A stretch of DNA of 38,338 nucleotides from Welwitschia mirabilis. Its lineage: Eukaryota > Gnetophyta > Gnetopsida > Welwitschiales. The stretch lies in NCBI GenBank assembly GCA_051453625.1, contig JBOZIK010000001.1, positions 85,906,407 through 85,944,744 on the forward strand, given 5' to 3'. The translations under genes and the position numbers were made by a program. This document shows, piece after piece, positions 11,157 through 22,261 of the stretch. The notes beneath the pieces were generated by a model, which did not search any database, was not told the origin of the DNA, and saw nothing but the letters and a program-made list of their open reading frames with translations. Position 1 is the stretch's first letter. Each line of letters starts with the position of its first letter.

Positions 11157-11552
11157 CTAGGAAGGATGGTTAAGTGACAATTTAAGCCTAGTAACATTCT
11201 CATAATAAGACTCTACACATGAGTTAAAAAACTTAAAAAGGGCATGGAAAGAATAAGCATTAGGGTTTAAACATTCTAAGCTATAAGAAGACCATCCTAT
11301 TCTTTTCTCATACTTAACTATTAATTCTTTCAAGATAGTTTTTCTGGATGAAGGTATGACTAAATTAGAGATTAAAGAATGAGTAGGGTTATCATTAAAA
11401 ATATATCTCATATTCTTGAGAGGAAAGTAAATAACAAGATAAGGATCATTTTCAAGATTAACATGTAAATCATGATCAAAATAATGTAGAAAAAGAGGAA
11501 AAAAACTTTTTTGCATAAGAAGGAGGATTAAGATCATCAGCAAGGATTTCAA
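11157..11552 (-). pseudogene. Post-protease linker to reverse transcriptase start (truncated pol)
   Basis: An open frame of 131 codons. It contains LHYFDHDLHVNLENDPYLVI and, further on, LISNLVIPSSRKTILKELIV and KYEKRIGWSSYSLECLNPNA. The last part resembles the segment that precedes reverse transcriptase in Athila/Tat elements, where a helix with Lys-Lys is followed by a W-S motif and a region leading to the first RT block. The frame then loses similarity before any RT motif. Minus-strand DNA from 11156 down to 11031 shows no RT either. The call rests on pattern and position after the protease. Confidence 0.6.
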
Positions 11553-11838
11553 TAAACTCTACTCCTTACAAATCCTTAAGTTACTTCATGGTATTAGAGA
11601 TATCCAACTCAACAGTCATGTTACTAAATGAAATATTTATAAGAACATTTCTAAAATTAATAATAGTTTTAGAATTAGCCAAAAAAGTTTTTTTTCCAAG
11701 ATGATTAGAATAGTATGAGTTCTAGTTTATTCCATCTCTAAAACTACAAAGTCCATAGGAAAGTAGCAATTTTCTACTTGAATAATCACATCCTATACTA
11801 TATCAAGGAATGATTTAAGAGTTATTAGTCAATTATAA

Positions 11839-12330
11839 TTAGAGTTTGATATTTTTAAGGTCATTTAGGACAAGTTCCGTGTAGATACTATAAGATAAAA
11901 TATTACCACTAGCTTTAAGATATGATAAGGCTTGTTTGAAGTTTGTATTTCCAATTTTAATGGCTATGGTAGGGCATCTTGGTTTTTTATATTTTAAAGA
12001 GATTTGATTTTGAATAATAGCACTAGAGTTTTTTGGCAAAAAAATCTTCACTCTTTACATTCATCCTTCTTTGGTAGTACATAGATCTTTCAAGAACACA
12101 TGAAGGTACTTTTTTGATGGCTTCTAAAAGAGGTATATTAATCTTCATTTCCTTGAAACTTTCTCATGCCTCTTATTGCTTATTAGCTATTTTATTTTCT
12201 TTAATTTGTTAGGAAAAGGATATGAATTATTTATAAGTTGAAACAACTTCTTCTACTTCATATTTCTTCTCTATCTTTTTCTTAATTCTTGACTCACTTT
12301 ACTATACTTCTTCTTCTTAGGTTTATTTCT
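11839..12330 (-). pseudogene. Gag C-terminus and aspartic protease of the Athila-type element
   Basis: Reading leftward, 12180-12080 gives FKEMKINIPLLEAIKKVPS and then, after a frameshift, LKDLCTTKEG, the typical gag/protease spacer of Athila elements. The open frame 12051-11839 then gives FLPKNSSAIIQNQISLKYKK, PRCPTIAIKIG, ALSYLKASGNILSYSIY and LNDLKNIKL. This is the retropepsin fold: a cis-peptide-like PT entry strand, the active-site loop, then YS-Y. The active-site Asp has become Tyr (SYLKAS) and the following Gly has become Lys, so the protease would be dead even without the frameshifts. Confidence 0.88.
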
Positions 12331-13029
12331 CTTCTAGCTCTTTATTGATTTTTTTACTTTTTAAATAGATAAATTTAACTTTCTTGATTTGTAAATCTTT
12401 CATCAACTTATAACTACTATGGATAGGCTTACATATAATAGGAACCTTATCCTTCTTATGTTAAGTAAGTGATGTCAAGATATATGTGGTGTTTTAGCTT
12501 AGTTGTTGTATACCTTGTTCTTACTTTTTTAATGTGAAAGAGGTTTGTTGATTGAATTGTTTTTGTGAGGTATTGATATAATGTTGAACTTCCATGAACT
12601 TATGAAGTATGTCCTCTAAATAATCGAAAGATGAAGGAGGATTTGAACTCTTAAGTTGGTTATTCGATGCTTGATTAGGGTTTTCTTATTTCCATAAAAA
12701 ATTTGAATGGTTTCTCAATCTAGAATTGTATGTGTTAAAATAGAAATTATTTTCTCTTTGATTTTACCATTATTATTTTTTAGGATTTACTTGTTCTTTT
12801 GCCACACCTTGAAACATGAGGATGAATGGGTAATCATAAGTTTCATGAGTATCCACAAGACAAATGTTCCAATAAGGAGGTGGAATAATGGGTACAGGGT
12901 TTGCACTAAGAGTTTCAATCTTATTAGAAAGTTATTCCAACTTTTAATTAACTTTAGTATTGTTAGGAATTTTGAAAATAGTAATAGATCTAATAGGCTG
13001 TTGTGGTTGTATTATCTTACCATGCTTCT

Positions 13030-13435
13030 TTAAATTCTTTAAACTTTTAGCTATGATTTCAAGAAAATCCTAGGATTCATCAAATTCTAAGTCTATAAAG
13101 CTACCTCTACAAATCATCTCCATAAGTTAACTATGAGCGAATGAAAGTCCTTCATAAAATAAATGTATGAATCTTCTTACTCAAAACCATATTGTATGCA
13201 TTTAATAAGTAGATATTTAAATCTTTGTAGGGTTTAGATAAAGGTTTCACTATTCTTTTATTGGAGATTAGTGATATCTCATCTAATGACATTAGTGTCA
13301 TGACTAAAAAAAACTTTTCTAATAAAACCTTAATTAAGTTTAGTCCAAGTAGTGGTAGTAATAGGTTTTAAGATGTATAGACAATATTTTGCCTTATTTT
13401 TAAAAGGAAAAAGGGAAAAATGTTAATCTAAGTGC
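13030..13435 (-). pseudogene. Gag capsid core of the Athila-type element
   Basis: This is the retrotransposon gag domain that builds the virus-like particle. On the minus strand, starting near 13435, it reads ALRLTFFPFSFKNKAKYCL, ITTTTWTKLN, a stop, IRKVFF, ETFI, TLQRFKYLLIKCIQYGFE and, in a shifted frame, FIHLFYEGLSFAHS, MEMICRGSFIDLEFDES and FLEIIAKSLKNL. The order and spacing match the plant gypsy gag core (F-P-F-S, A-W-like, T-W, F-L-x-K-F-F, F-Y-x-G-L, G-G-x-F). At least five stops and a frameshift break it. Confidence 0.9.
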
Positions 13436-14694
13436 ATGAAATGTATCAGATCTTTAAGAAATTAAAGAGAGGACACACTTAAAAACCTTAAGATGCAAGT
13501 AAGAATCCTCAAATTTTAAACCATGAAAATGCAAAAATAAGTTAAATAATTACTAGTTTAAACTTAATTCTATAAGCACTAAAAAGTTATACAATACAAG
13601 AGAATATACCTACACATTATGGTTGAAGATATTCTTTAAACGTATAATTAAATAAGTTAAAATTGAGATTACTTGTATAGTTGTGAGATTAAGAATTTAA
13701 TGGATTGTTCTAGTTTTCTTTTACTTGTCTTGAAAATTCCATCTATATCCTCACTCATGATCCATTTTGGGATTAATAGGAATTTGGTATAATCTACTAT
13801 CAAGTATTCATTGCTAATTCAAAAAAAACACAAGAGAATAGTTAGAAAAAGTTACATCTTTATATACACACATATCATGAAAAGATTTAAGATCATTTAA
13901 ACATTTGATTCACAAAAGATGAATAAGTTTTTATAAAAGAAGTTAGCGGCACTAGTGAGGAAAAAAAGTGGTGCTAATGTGTTAATGTAAAATGGTTTTG
14001 GTAAAAGATGGAAATACAACTCTCAAGATGATTAACAGTTTATGATGATAGGTCATTACAACTAATTAATAGGTAAGGACTAAATGTAGATTCTGAAAAG
14101 GGCTAATGCATAAATTAAAAAATACAATTCTATGCAATGTAATAAATAAAAATGCAAAAATTAAAAATTACAGCACTAATGAACTTCTGAGATTTTTCTA
14201 ATGATAACCTTCTTTAAAATTTATTTTCAAGTATCTATTGAGGAAGTTATCCAAGATAGAGAACAAGAAAAACAAGATAAGAGATGGTAGATAGAGATTA
14301 TAATAGAATAAACAAATTTTTATCATTGGTTTTCTTGATGTGTTTTCTTCAAACTTGTAAAAGGTCAACTCTTATAAGAAAATTTAATATACTATTCTAG
14401 ATTAATCTTTATAATAAAAGAAAGAAAATAAAAATGAAATAAAACAAAAAATAAAAAGAAAAGAAAGGAAACAAAATTAAAAAAAAAAAAAAAAAGTTAC
14501 CAGATCAAGTTTCAGAAATCAAGTACTAGACACAATTAAGACAAATTCATTAGTGATAAAAAGAAAAAAAACAAAAAGAAAATAAAGGCACTATAAAGGA
14601 ATCAATATAAAAGGGGAAAAAATTAAAAAAAAAAGTAAAAATGGGTATAGAAATGTAAATTTTATTATACTCCACTATACCTACCACAACATTA
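13436..14694 (-). other. Leader and gag start region of the Athila-type element
   Basis: Lies between the primer-binding site and the recognisable gag core. It includes long A-rich runs on the + strand (14400-14640). No clear gag start or protein motif could be followed; about 1.2 kb is longer than a simple leader, so the gag N-terminus is probably decayed within it. Confidence 0.5.
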
Positions 14695-14712
14695 TTCCTG
14701 GTAACAACACTA
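14695..14712 (-). promoter_or_regulatory. Primer-binding site, tRNA-Asp type, decayed
   Basis: On the minus strand these 18 bases read TAGTGTTGTTACCAGGAA, six bases inside the LTR. Against the complement of the 3' end of plant tRNA-Asp, 11 of 18 positions match and all seven mismatches are C-to-T or G-to-A. tRNA-Asp priming is known for Athila elements. Confidence 0.75.
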
Positions 14713-14718
14713 AAAATT

Positions 14719-15989
14719 TATTCATGATGAAATCTAGTTACACTTGTACCTATTATTAATATACAGTAATAAAGAAAATCATCATAGGATGTAAATATTT
14801 GCATTACTAGACCCAACTTTTACTAATAATAATAGGATTTCTATTTGTAGTATAGTCCCAATATCATTCTTTCATAAGGATATATGTCATGAGCTATTAA
14901 TAAAACAAGCACAATGACAAGGAATACAAGATACTACGTATGTATTAAAGAACTAGGAATGGGACATAGCATCAATAATAGCATAATAACGTCAAGAAAA
15001 GGATCATCTCTATAATTAAATTCATGTAGCTTTTACTCTAGCTCAAGCATAGTCACATAATCTCATCCACCACAGACATGAGGTTCTTGTAGCTCTGGCT
15101 CAAGCACAATGGTAGAAATTCATTCACCATAGACATGAGAATTGTGTCTCTAAGCTATCTAGCCTTTACAGAAAGAATATTATAAGTATGAAATGTATGG
15201 GTCTTTCAAGATTCATCAAATAAAGATTCAATTTATGTAAGCTAAACTAAAAAGATGAATCACCATAAGATCTTATAATAACAAGTATGAAATTAATTAC
15301 AAGTTAATATCAAAATAATGCAATAATAAAATAATATATAACACTTTTTTAATTAGAAGAGTAAATGCATACAATTCATAAAAACTACTTATGCTAATTC
15401 CCAAAGCATCATGCTAGTTTAAAACCTACCTCATCCATAATGGGAGGATTAGAAAGACCACATGACCAAAGCTCCAATAATTTCTTATACAGTATAATAA
15501 ATGCTAGATTACTTTATGTGAAGTGAAATAGGGTATTTATAAGCCAAAGATAGGATTTCCAATTAGGGTTTCTAAGGATTAATGGGGTTATACAGATTCT
15601 TCCCTTAGTCATGGAGCTAATTTAAGGGGTTTTTTCTTATAAAATATTTTTTATTTATCACCTACTTTTGGAAATGTCCTAAATGAATTGCTTACATCGA
15701 GAAAGATTATGAACATAAGTATGGAATCACTCTACACATAGTAATTGGCACTGTTACTTCTAGAATTAGTGTTGCTACTAATAATACTCATCACACCTCC
15801 ATCTTTTGTGACAAAACTCTAGATGATGCAACTATCCTACAAAGTGATAGCATTAAGATAGATTATTATCAAAATGGGATTTCCATGGCCTTAAGCATAA
15901 TGCATGCATAAATGTATCATAATGCTCCATTAAGCATGCTAAGAAGGCCTAAATTCCTTGATGTAAATGTCAATTTTTATATATTATCA
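14719..15989 (-). repeat. 5' LTR of the Athila-type element
   Basis: Matches 6959-8261 end to end. On the minus strand it begins TGATAATATATAAAAATTG; its inner edge has decayed from CA to TA in the complementary reading. The 57-bp tandem pair is present at 15036-15149. Confidence 0.85.
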
Positions 15990-15994
15990 ATAAT
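15990..15994. repeat. Target-site duplication, right (ATAAT)
   Basis: Partner of ACAAT at 6954-6958, one C-to-T difference. Confidence 0.65.
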
Positions 15995-16499
15995 ATTTTC
16001 AACATTAAATATAAAAATATTCATTAGTATTAGCATTAGAAATTCATAAAACGGTTTGATATTAATATAATTAATCTATCTATCACTAGAAAAAATAGAT
16101 AAAATAAATTAAAACCTAATCATTTTTATCAACATCAAACCAAAGTAGGAAGAAAGTAAGACATAATATACTCCAAAATTATGTAAATAAGATTTAATAA
16201 TTAAAAATGATTTTCTTAAGAATTTAAGAAATATAGTGGAAAAAGAAAAAAGTAGTACGAGTAAAAAACATAAGAAATAAAAACATGTTAAAAGTTTAGT
16301 TACCCTATAAAAAACCAATTCTAAAATAATACAGGAAAGCATAAATGTCATAAAAATTAGATCATATACATCCCATCACAAAAGATTAGTATCTAAAGAA
16401 AAGAAATAGATAGGGTTAAGTTCAATAAGAAAAAAAAAATATATAAAGAAGATATCAATTATAATCCTATATGAGAATCATTTAAGAATGAAAATATAG
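15995..16499. other. AT-rich DNA between two gypsy elements
   Basis: No motif is recognised. If the target duplication is right, this was originally continuous with the DNA left of 6954 and could be the 5' part of the + strand element that follows. The minus-strand frame at 16109-16351 is hydrophobic and unsupported. Confidence 0.45.
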
Positions 16500-16760
16500 T
16501 TATCCGATGAGGACTAAGATAAATTTTTAAAATAAAAAAAATGGACTAGATATACTACTAAATTTGTAGAAAGATTATAAGAGGCAACAATTGCTATGCC
16601 TTTAATATATTTAATAAAAATAATTTCTAATTATATGAGATCTATGAAAGAATTATGCAGAAAATAAATAAAAACCCTTTAAAAAATAATTAGCAAAATT
16701 AATAAAATTAAAAATAAAATAAACTATCTTCCATATTAACTTTATCTATTTTAGAGACAA
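16500..16760 (+). pseudogene. Gag C-terminal spacer of a + strand Athila-like element
   Basis: Around 16590-16670 the + strand reads AMPLIYLIKIISNYMRSMKE and then LCRK. This lines up with the gag-protease spacer seen on the minus strand in the neighbouring element (INIPLLEAIKKVPS to LKDLCTTK). It is followed 0.9 kb later by reverse transcriptase, in the right order and strand. The protease that should lie at 16760-17100 is too decayed to show; 17100-17550 also has no clear motif. Confidence 0.5.
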
Positions 16761-17138
16761 GAAAACTAGAATAAAGAAATCTTTAAACACTATTTATAGA
16801 GCTAATTTTTTAGATTTTTAAGGATTTACTTATTTAGTTAACCTCATATATTTTAGGACTACATAACATTCTATAAGATATCCACTAATTGTAAGTAAAC
16901 CTTAGATGGTATAATGAATATAATTTTGTTTTTGTAGAAAAAGTATTTTAAAACTAATTATGAGTGATTTAAAGAAAGATTTAGTTATGTTTTAATAAAC
17001 ACAATTAATCGAATCATACTTCACTAAATGGAGTGCTATATAAGTTAAGACTATTTAGAAAGTTATGAAGGATATGAATATAGTTTAGAAATGGATAAAG
17101 TATTAAATTAAATAGACACTGAAATGTTTCCCCCTTTT

Positions 17139-17292
17139 AATTATGTTTAAAATATCATATTTGTGNNNNNNNNNNNNNNNNNNNNNNNNNNNNNNNNNNN
17201 NNNNNNNNNNNNNNNNNNNNNNNNNNNNNNNNNNNNNNNNNNNNNNNNNNNNNNNNNNNNNNNNNAATTATGTTTAAAATATCATATTTATG
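17139..17292 (+). repeat. 27-bp direct duplication on both sides of a 100-N gap
   Basis: Bases 17139-17165 and 17266-17292 are identical except for one base (TTTGTG against TTTATG). The duplication abuts the gap on both sides, as at the other 100-N joins. Confidence 0.85.
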
Positions 17293-17557
17293 AGAACTAA
17301 TAAACTTTTATTATAATATATAGAAATTTATCTCATTCTTTGGAAAATAAAACCTTAAAGAAATGTTAATAAGACACATAAAATCCTTCATCTTATTTCA
17401 ATATAGAAAGAATTTAAGTGGATGCATGTTAGCTCGAAATTCATCTAGAATTTTTTATAAAATCTATAACATAATTTAAAATAAAAATTAATCTTAAAAT
17501 ATAAAATATAATTAAAAAATGAAAAAACTACTAAGATTATATTTATTTATTCTATTT

Positions 17558-18180
17558 AAATTTATGATTAGGTTTCCCTTTTAACATTTCTTCCAAAGAA
17601 AGGAGGTAGTATTAAATGTAGTAACTCAGAAGGATAATTTTCCTCTTCCATTTATACATTAGGATTTAGAAAAAATTATTGGACATGAGTTTTGTAATTT
17701 TTAGAATGAATACAATGGGTATAATCATAAAGCTATAGCATATAAAAAGCCAAACAAAATATCTTTCACATGTCACTAGAATATTTTTTTTCTTTAAGGA
17801 TTTACCATTTAGATTACATAGTACACTAGCTACTTATCAAAAGCTATTAGTCATTATAGATGATTTCTCTACATATGAAAATGATTTTGATTTAATTTTA
17901 TATGAGATAGTAGAAGTTTTAGAAATATGTAAGGAAAATAAATTAAAACTACATAAGTTAAAAATATTTTTAATGGAAAAAATATTTTCATAGAGATTTA
18001 GGACATAATATTTCTAAGAAAGGTGCTTACACTAAGAAAAACAAAATAAAGCTAATTCTAGCTTCCATGACATGTAAAATATTCATAGCTAACTTTAGCA
18101 AAATAGCATATCAATTTTACAAATTACTATAAAAAGATGTGGAATTTTATTTTTTAACAATCATTTAAAGATGTAACCAA
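17558..18180 (+). pseudogene. Reverse transcriptase of a + strand Athila-like element
   Basis: The reverse transcriptase would copy element RNA into DNA. Three frames are needed. Frame one has FLPKKGGSIKCSNSEG (17587 on). Frame two, from 17630, has KDNFPLPFIH, IIGHEFCNF, EYNGYNHKAIAY and KISFTCH. Frame three has KDLPFRLHSTLATYQKLL, VIIDDFSTYEN and EICKENKLKLHKLKIF. The PKK-G opening and the DNFPLPFI, GYN and DD blocks are in the Athila/Tat order. The catalytic Asp pair at 17859-17864 is retained, but about 14 residues are missing just before it. At least four stops (17660, 17696 and others) and two frameshifts make it inactive. Confidence 0.88.
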
Positions 18181-18640
18181 AACTATTATAACAATGTATT
18201 ATTTTAGGATCCAATTAGCAATATGCATTTCATGTTATAATAGATGCATTTATAGAAGGAGTTTTAGGATAAAGATTGATTTAAAAAAGTCATATGTAAC
18301 TTCTTACATCGCTAAAAGATTTGATTCTATTAAACTAAATAATGTAGTTGTTAAAAGATAAATGTTATCATTTTTGTTTTCTTTTAAGATACTATAGAAT
18401 TATGTATTAAATTATCTTATTAATTTATAAACTGATCATAATGCTTATGAGATATCTTATAAATAAGAAGGAAATAATCCTAAAATAATAATAATATAGA
18501 TTTTATTAATATAAGAATTAAATGTAATCACAATAGATAGGGAATGAAAAAAGAATGTGATTATTGATTATTTGTCAAGGTGAAATTTTAATTATCTAGA
18601 AGAATAATATAAATCAAGAGGGAAGTTTTCTTGTACAAGT
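18181..18640 (+). pseudogene. RNase H region of the + strand Athila-like element
   Basis: Between reverse transcriptase and integrase the frames keep weak landmarks: HFML followed by DAFIEGVLG near 18220-18280, which sits where the RNase H strand with its first Asp is expected; KILQNYVLNYLINL and TDHNAYEIS near 18380-18460; and NVIIDYLSR near 18545, corresponding to the domain's closing D-x-L-S-R motif. Stops and shifts are frequent. The placement depends on position in the pol order. Confidence 0.65.
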
Positions 18641-19963
18641 TTATTTGAGATATTAATTAGAACTTAGATTTCTTATATCGTTAAATATTAAAATTAAAAT
18701 AACACAAACATTTTTATTACCATGAAAAATAGAATTTATTAAGAAAGTCAGAGCATTAATGTTAACAAAATGGCATTCTAAATTGTTAACTATGCTACAA
18801 ATGTGTAGAAGAAAATATCAATTTATAATAATTAAACAAATTCATAAGAATAAATATGGAGAACACCTTAACGATAGATGAATTATTGTAAAAGTTTTAC
18901 AAGTAAGTTATTACTTGACTTGTATATTTAGATACTTTTATTAGTATGTCATTGCTTATGACAAATATTAAAAAATTGGTATTTTAACTTCTAATATGAA
19001 AATATTTTAAGATTCCATTAAATATCTTAAACATTTTTAGATTTATGGAATAGACTTGATTAAACTATCAACTCTAAATCTTTTAGTAAAGAATTAAGAC
19101 TTCTCTATGTTAATTATTTCACTAAATGGATTAAAGATAAAGTAGTTCAAAATTGCTTAGATCAAGCTATAGTGAAATTTTTTTACAAATACATTATCAG
19201 TAGATTTAGTGCTTTTGTAACCCTTGTTTCCAATCAAAAAACCCCCTTTATTAGAAAAATATTTTAAAGCCTACCTCAAAAATATGAAATTAAATATACA
19301 ACATTTACTTCTTATCATCCTCAAACCAATGATTAAGCCAAAGTCACAAATAGAGAACTAGAAATGATAATACTATAAATATTAAATGTTAAAATAAATG
19401 ATAGGATAAAAAATGAAATGAAGATGAATTTATAAAAGCACACAAAAAAGATATACTAGCTATACATTTTATGAAATGGTATATGGAAAGTAATCATTAA
19501 TACTTATAGAGATTTAAAAAAGGGGGAAAAATTAAAAAGACTATTTAAAAAATGAAATATTAAACTAGATGAAAAATGCAGAAGTATAGTTATAAAACTA
19601 AAATTCCTAGATGAGAAATTATGTTTCAAATATAAAGAAGACTATTAAGAATGACAAAATATATCATGATTTAAATATCTAAAAAGAGACTCTAAACAGG
19701 ATGGAAAGTAATGTTACTTACTTAAAAATTTAATTAAACATAACTTTTCTCAAACATGCCTTAAATCATTTAAAATTATAAACATATATAATAATAAATC
19801 ATAGAAATGGATTTCCAAATTTTTAAGAAATATACATTATAAATGAATTTATATTAAGGGTTCATAATAAAAATTTAACCATACTAAACTAACTTGGAAG
19901 TCTGCATGGGCTTACAAAGGTATTAATCATAAATTAATGTTATATCAAAATAAAATAAATAAA
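18641..19963 (+). pseudogene. Integrase of the + strand Athila-like element
   Basis: The integrase would insert the DNA copy. The zinc-binding part (18680-18900) is very weak. The core is clear: YGIDLIKLS near 19045; YFTKWIKDKVVQNCLDQAIV from 19112; KFFYKYIISRFSAFVTLVSN; YEIKYTTFTSYHPQTND; then AKVTNRELEM. Of the D-D-E triad the first Asp is kept, the second is Asn in VSNQ and the Glu is Lys in AKVTNR, both from G-to-A changes. No chromodomain follows, as in Athila/Tat elements. Stops and frameshifts abound. The 3' end blends into AT-rich DNA before the next LTR at 19964, and no purine tract is seen there, so that LTR probably belongs to a different element. Confidence 0.85.
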
Positions 19964-20372
19964 TGTCACACCCATATTTTTAAGGTCTAAAGATTAGTTT
20001 AAAACCTAAATTAAAATAATTTTGTTATTATAGAGTCCACAAGCTAATGTACTTAGTGTAATTATTCACATGAAATTATTCCGGAAAACTTTGTGCTTAA
20101 AAGTTTATTCATGTTGTAATAGCTATAATGTTATTTTTATTATTGTAATCCTTTGTAATCATGATCTTGAGTGGTAAAAATTAGTGGTATTATTAGTGGA
20201 TTGCATAAATATTATTTTTCCTTATGTAATTGTTGCACCTTCCCTTATTTTACATGGGAAAAAAAAATATTCTTATGTGATGGTTCTTTTAATTCTTTAT
20301 TCTAATGAAAACATTATTATTTATATTAAGCACCCAATGGCCAAGTAAGTAATGATGAGATATTATGAAACT

Positions 20373-20432
20373 TCAACCACCTTCACTACTTCCACTACCT
20401 TCACCACTTTCACCACCTTCACCACTCTCTCT
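20373..20432 (+). repeat. Degenerate (TTCACCACC)n tract upstream of the TATA box
   Basis: A run of ACCTTCAC and ACTTCCAC units about 60 bases long, also present in the right LTR at 29865-29925. Such pyrimidine-rich tracts commonly lie in U3 promoters; function here is inferred. Confidence 0.7.
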
Positions 20433-20467
20433 TATGATGGTGTCTCTTCACATCCTCTATTTCTTTT

Positions 20468-20475
20468 TATAAATA
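20468..20475 (+). promoter_or_regulatory. TATA box of the left LTR
   Basis: TATAAATA followed by GGACTTTC. The right LTR keeps it at 29959-29966 in the same context. It would place the RNA start near 20500. Confidence 0.65.
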
Positions 20476-20903
20476 GGACTTTCTTCTCTTCATATTTTCA
20501 TATCTTAGAGAAAGCTTTTTATTATCAAATCTTGGCAACCTCTAACTTGGAGCTTGGAAGCCTTGGAGCTTTAGAGTCTTAAAAGAGCCTTGAAATCTTT
20601 AGAAATTACATGGATATGGTTTCCATTTAATTCTTGCATTCTTAAATAGTCCTTTTCTTGTATGCATCTTGTACGCATTTGTGTTTACACTCATTTTCTT
20701 GCAAATATCATAACATTATTAGATGTTTGTAATATTCGTAGTCGAGAAACTACATTCTTGGTTACAAATTCTAGTTTCTACTATCTTCTCTTGAAAAATC
20801 TTTATGAAATTTTATTCTCGTTGAGGATCTAGGTTTCGTTGATACATCTTGATCATGCTTCCTTTGATACCTTAAACTGTTGTAATCTTATAAAATGAGT
20901 TTT

Positions 20904-21122
20904 CCATGGATCACCGAATAAGGTAGTAAAAAGTAAGAACCCATAGATCGTTGAATAAGGCAGTGGGATTAATTGATTGACTATACCACGAATTGCCAAA
21001 TGATGCAATGAGCTCCACAGATTGTCAAATGAGGCAATGGAGTAAGAGAAGATATTATGAGAAATCCACAGATCGCTAAGAGAGGCAGTGGATACTACAG
21101 ATCGCCGAATGATGCAGTGGAG
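20904..21122 (+). repeat. Six iterated hairpin modules in the left LTR
   Basis: Modules of about 27 bases begin at 20904, 20941, 20986, 21015, 21066 and 21095. The shared form opens CCACAGATCG and closes GGCAGTGG, so each module can fold with a CCAC/GTGG stem around an 18-base loop. Spacers between modules vary. The right LTR has six matching modules at 30394-30613. Confidence 0.8.
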
Positions 21123-22261
21123 GAAATTGAAAAATATATATATGATGAAAATCTTATTGAAAAATTGTTATTTTCTCATATCATTTTCATAAGATTGTCC
21201 TTTGAAATTCTTAAAATGTTTGTTGTTTCTTGAAAATTCTTGATTCTTGCCTTATCAAATCTTGAGACTTGGTATGTTAATCTTGTCTTACCTAGACCAT
21301 ACTAAGAGCTGTGAAATTTTCATGGTTCTTACTCCATATTTCTCTTGTAAACAGGTGGTAAAACTGAAGTTTAACTACCAACAAGGTCAAAGAGAAGAAT
21401 AGATTCTATTTTCTAGTTTATGTTAAGAATTTATCTTAAGTGAAGCCTGTAGTTCTTTTGTGAATCTTGAAATTTCAATAATGTAGCTATTGTGGTGTTG
21501 AGAATACCTTTCAAACTAAATTATGTATATTTTGGTTAAATCTTCTTGATATCGTATATCAGATGTAACAAATCTTGATTTTCTTGATAAAAATCTTTAT
21601 ATTTTTATTGTCAATTTTCTTGTTAAAATTGCTATATTCAGATCGTAGAATCCTAATATAACTTGTTAGAGTAAATATCAAGATCATTGGTTTATGGTTG
21701 TTCCATATTTTTGATATGATTGTTAGGTATATACTTGAATTAACCACTATTATTCCTTTTAATAAGTTATGTTTAATTATGAAAAGGTGGACATTTATTA
21801 TGAAGGAGAGGGCGATAATAGAGGGAGTTACAATTACTTTGAGAAAATTTTGTTTCACGATAGGTTACGACATAAATGGATTATTTACTTAAATAAATTA
21901 ACATTTAAATAATAATTATTTGATAAATATTATCTAATGTTTTTAACGATAATTGGTGATCAATATTTAAACATTACAAAATAAGTAAACCCACATGAAG
22001 AAGTTCAAGAACCGAATGTGTAAACCTCCTACATGTATAAGGACATCCTCAAATCACTATACCCACAAAGATCCCATGTTAAAAAGATGCTTCACTAAGT
22101 AAGTATTCTTTAGGTATTAAAATCATTACAATTTATACAGCAACTAAGTATTTAATTAATTAAAATATTTAGAAACATTTCATTAGGTATTAAAATCACT
22201 ACAATTTATATAATAATTAGTTTAGTTATAATGATGATTATGATTTACAAAAAGAAAGACA

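Larger units (their letters stand above)
6959..15989 (-). mobile_element. Athila-type Ty3/gypsy retrotransposon, pol-deleted, minus strand
   Basis: On the minus strand the order is 5' LTR (15989-14719), tRNA-Asp-type primer site, leader, gag, protease, a short stretch before reverse transcriptase, then non-coding DNA, polypurine tract and 3' LTR (8261-6959). A 5-bp target duplication flanks it. The gag and protease landmarks match the Athila/Tat lineage. Reverse transcriptase, RNase H and integrase are not visible; the room between the pre-RT stretch and the polypurine tract is mostly non-coding sequence and gaps. The two LTRs differ by an estimated one fifth to one quarter, so the insertion is very old. 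It may be a deletion derivative or an originally non-autonomous, gag-protease-only element. Confidence 0.85.

Noticed and set aside
12707-13033. 108-codon plus-strand frame
   Set aside because: It lies antisense to the gag region of the minus-strand element and has no known motif.
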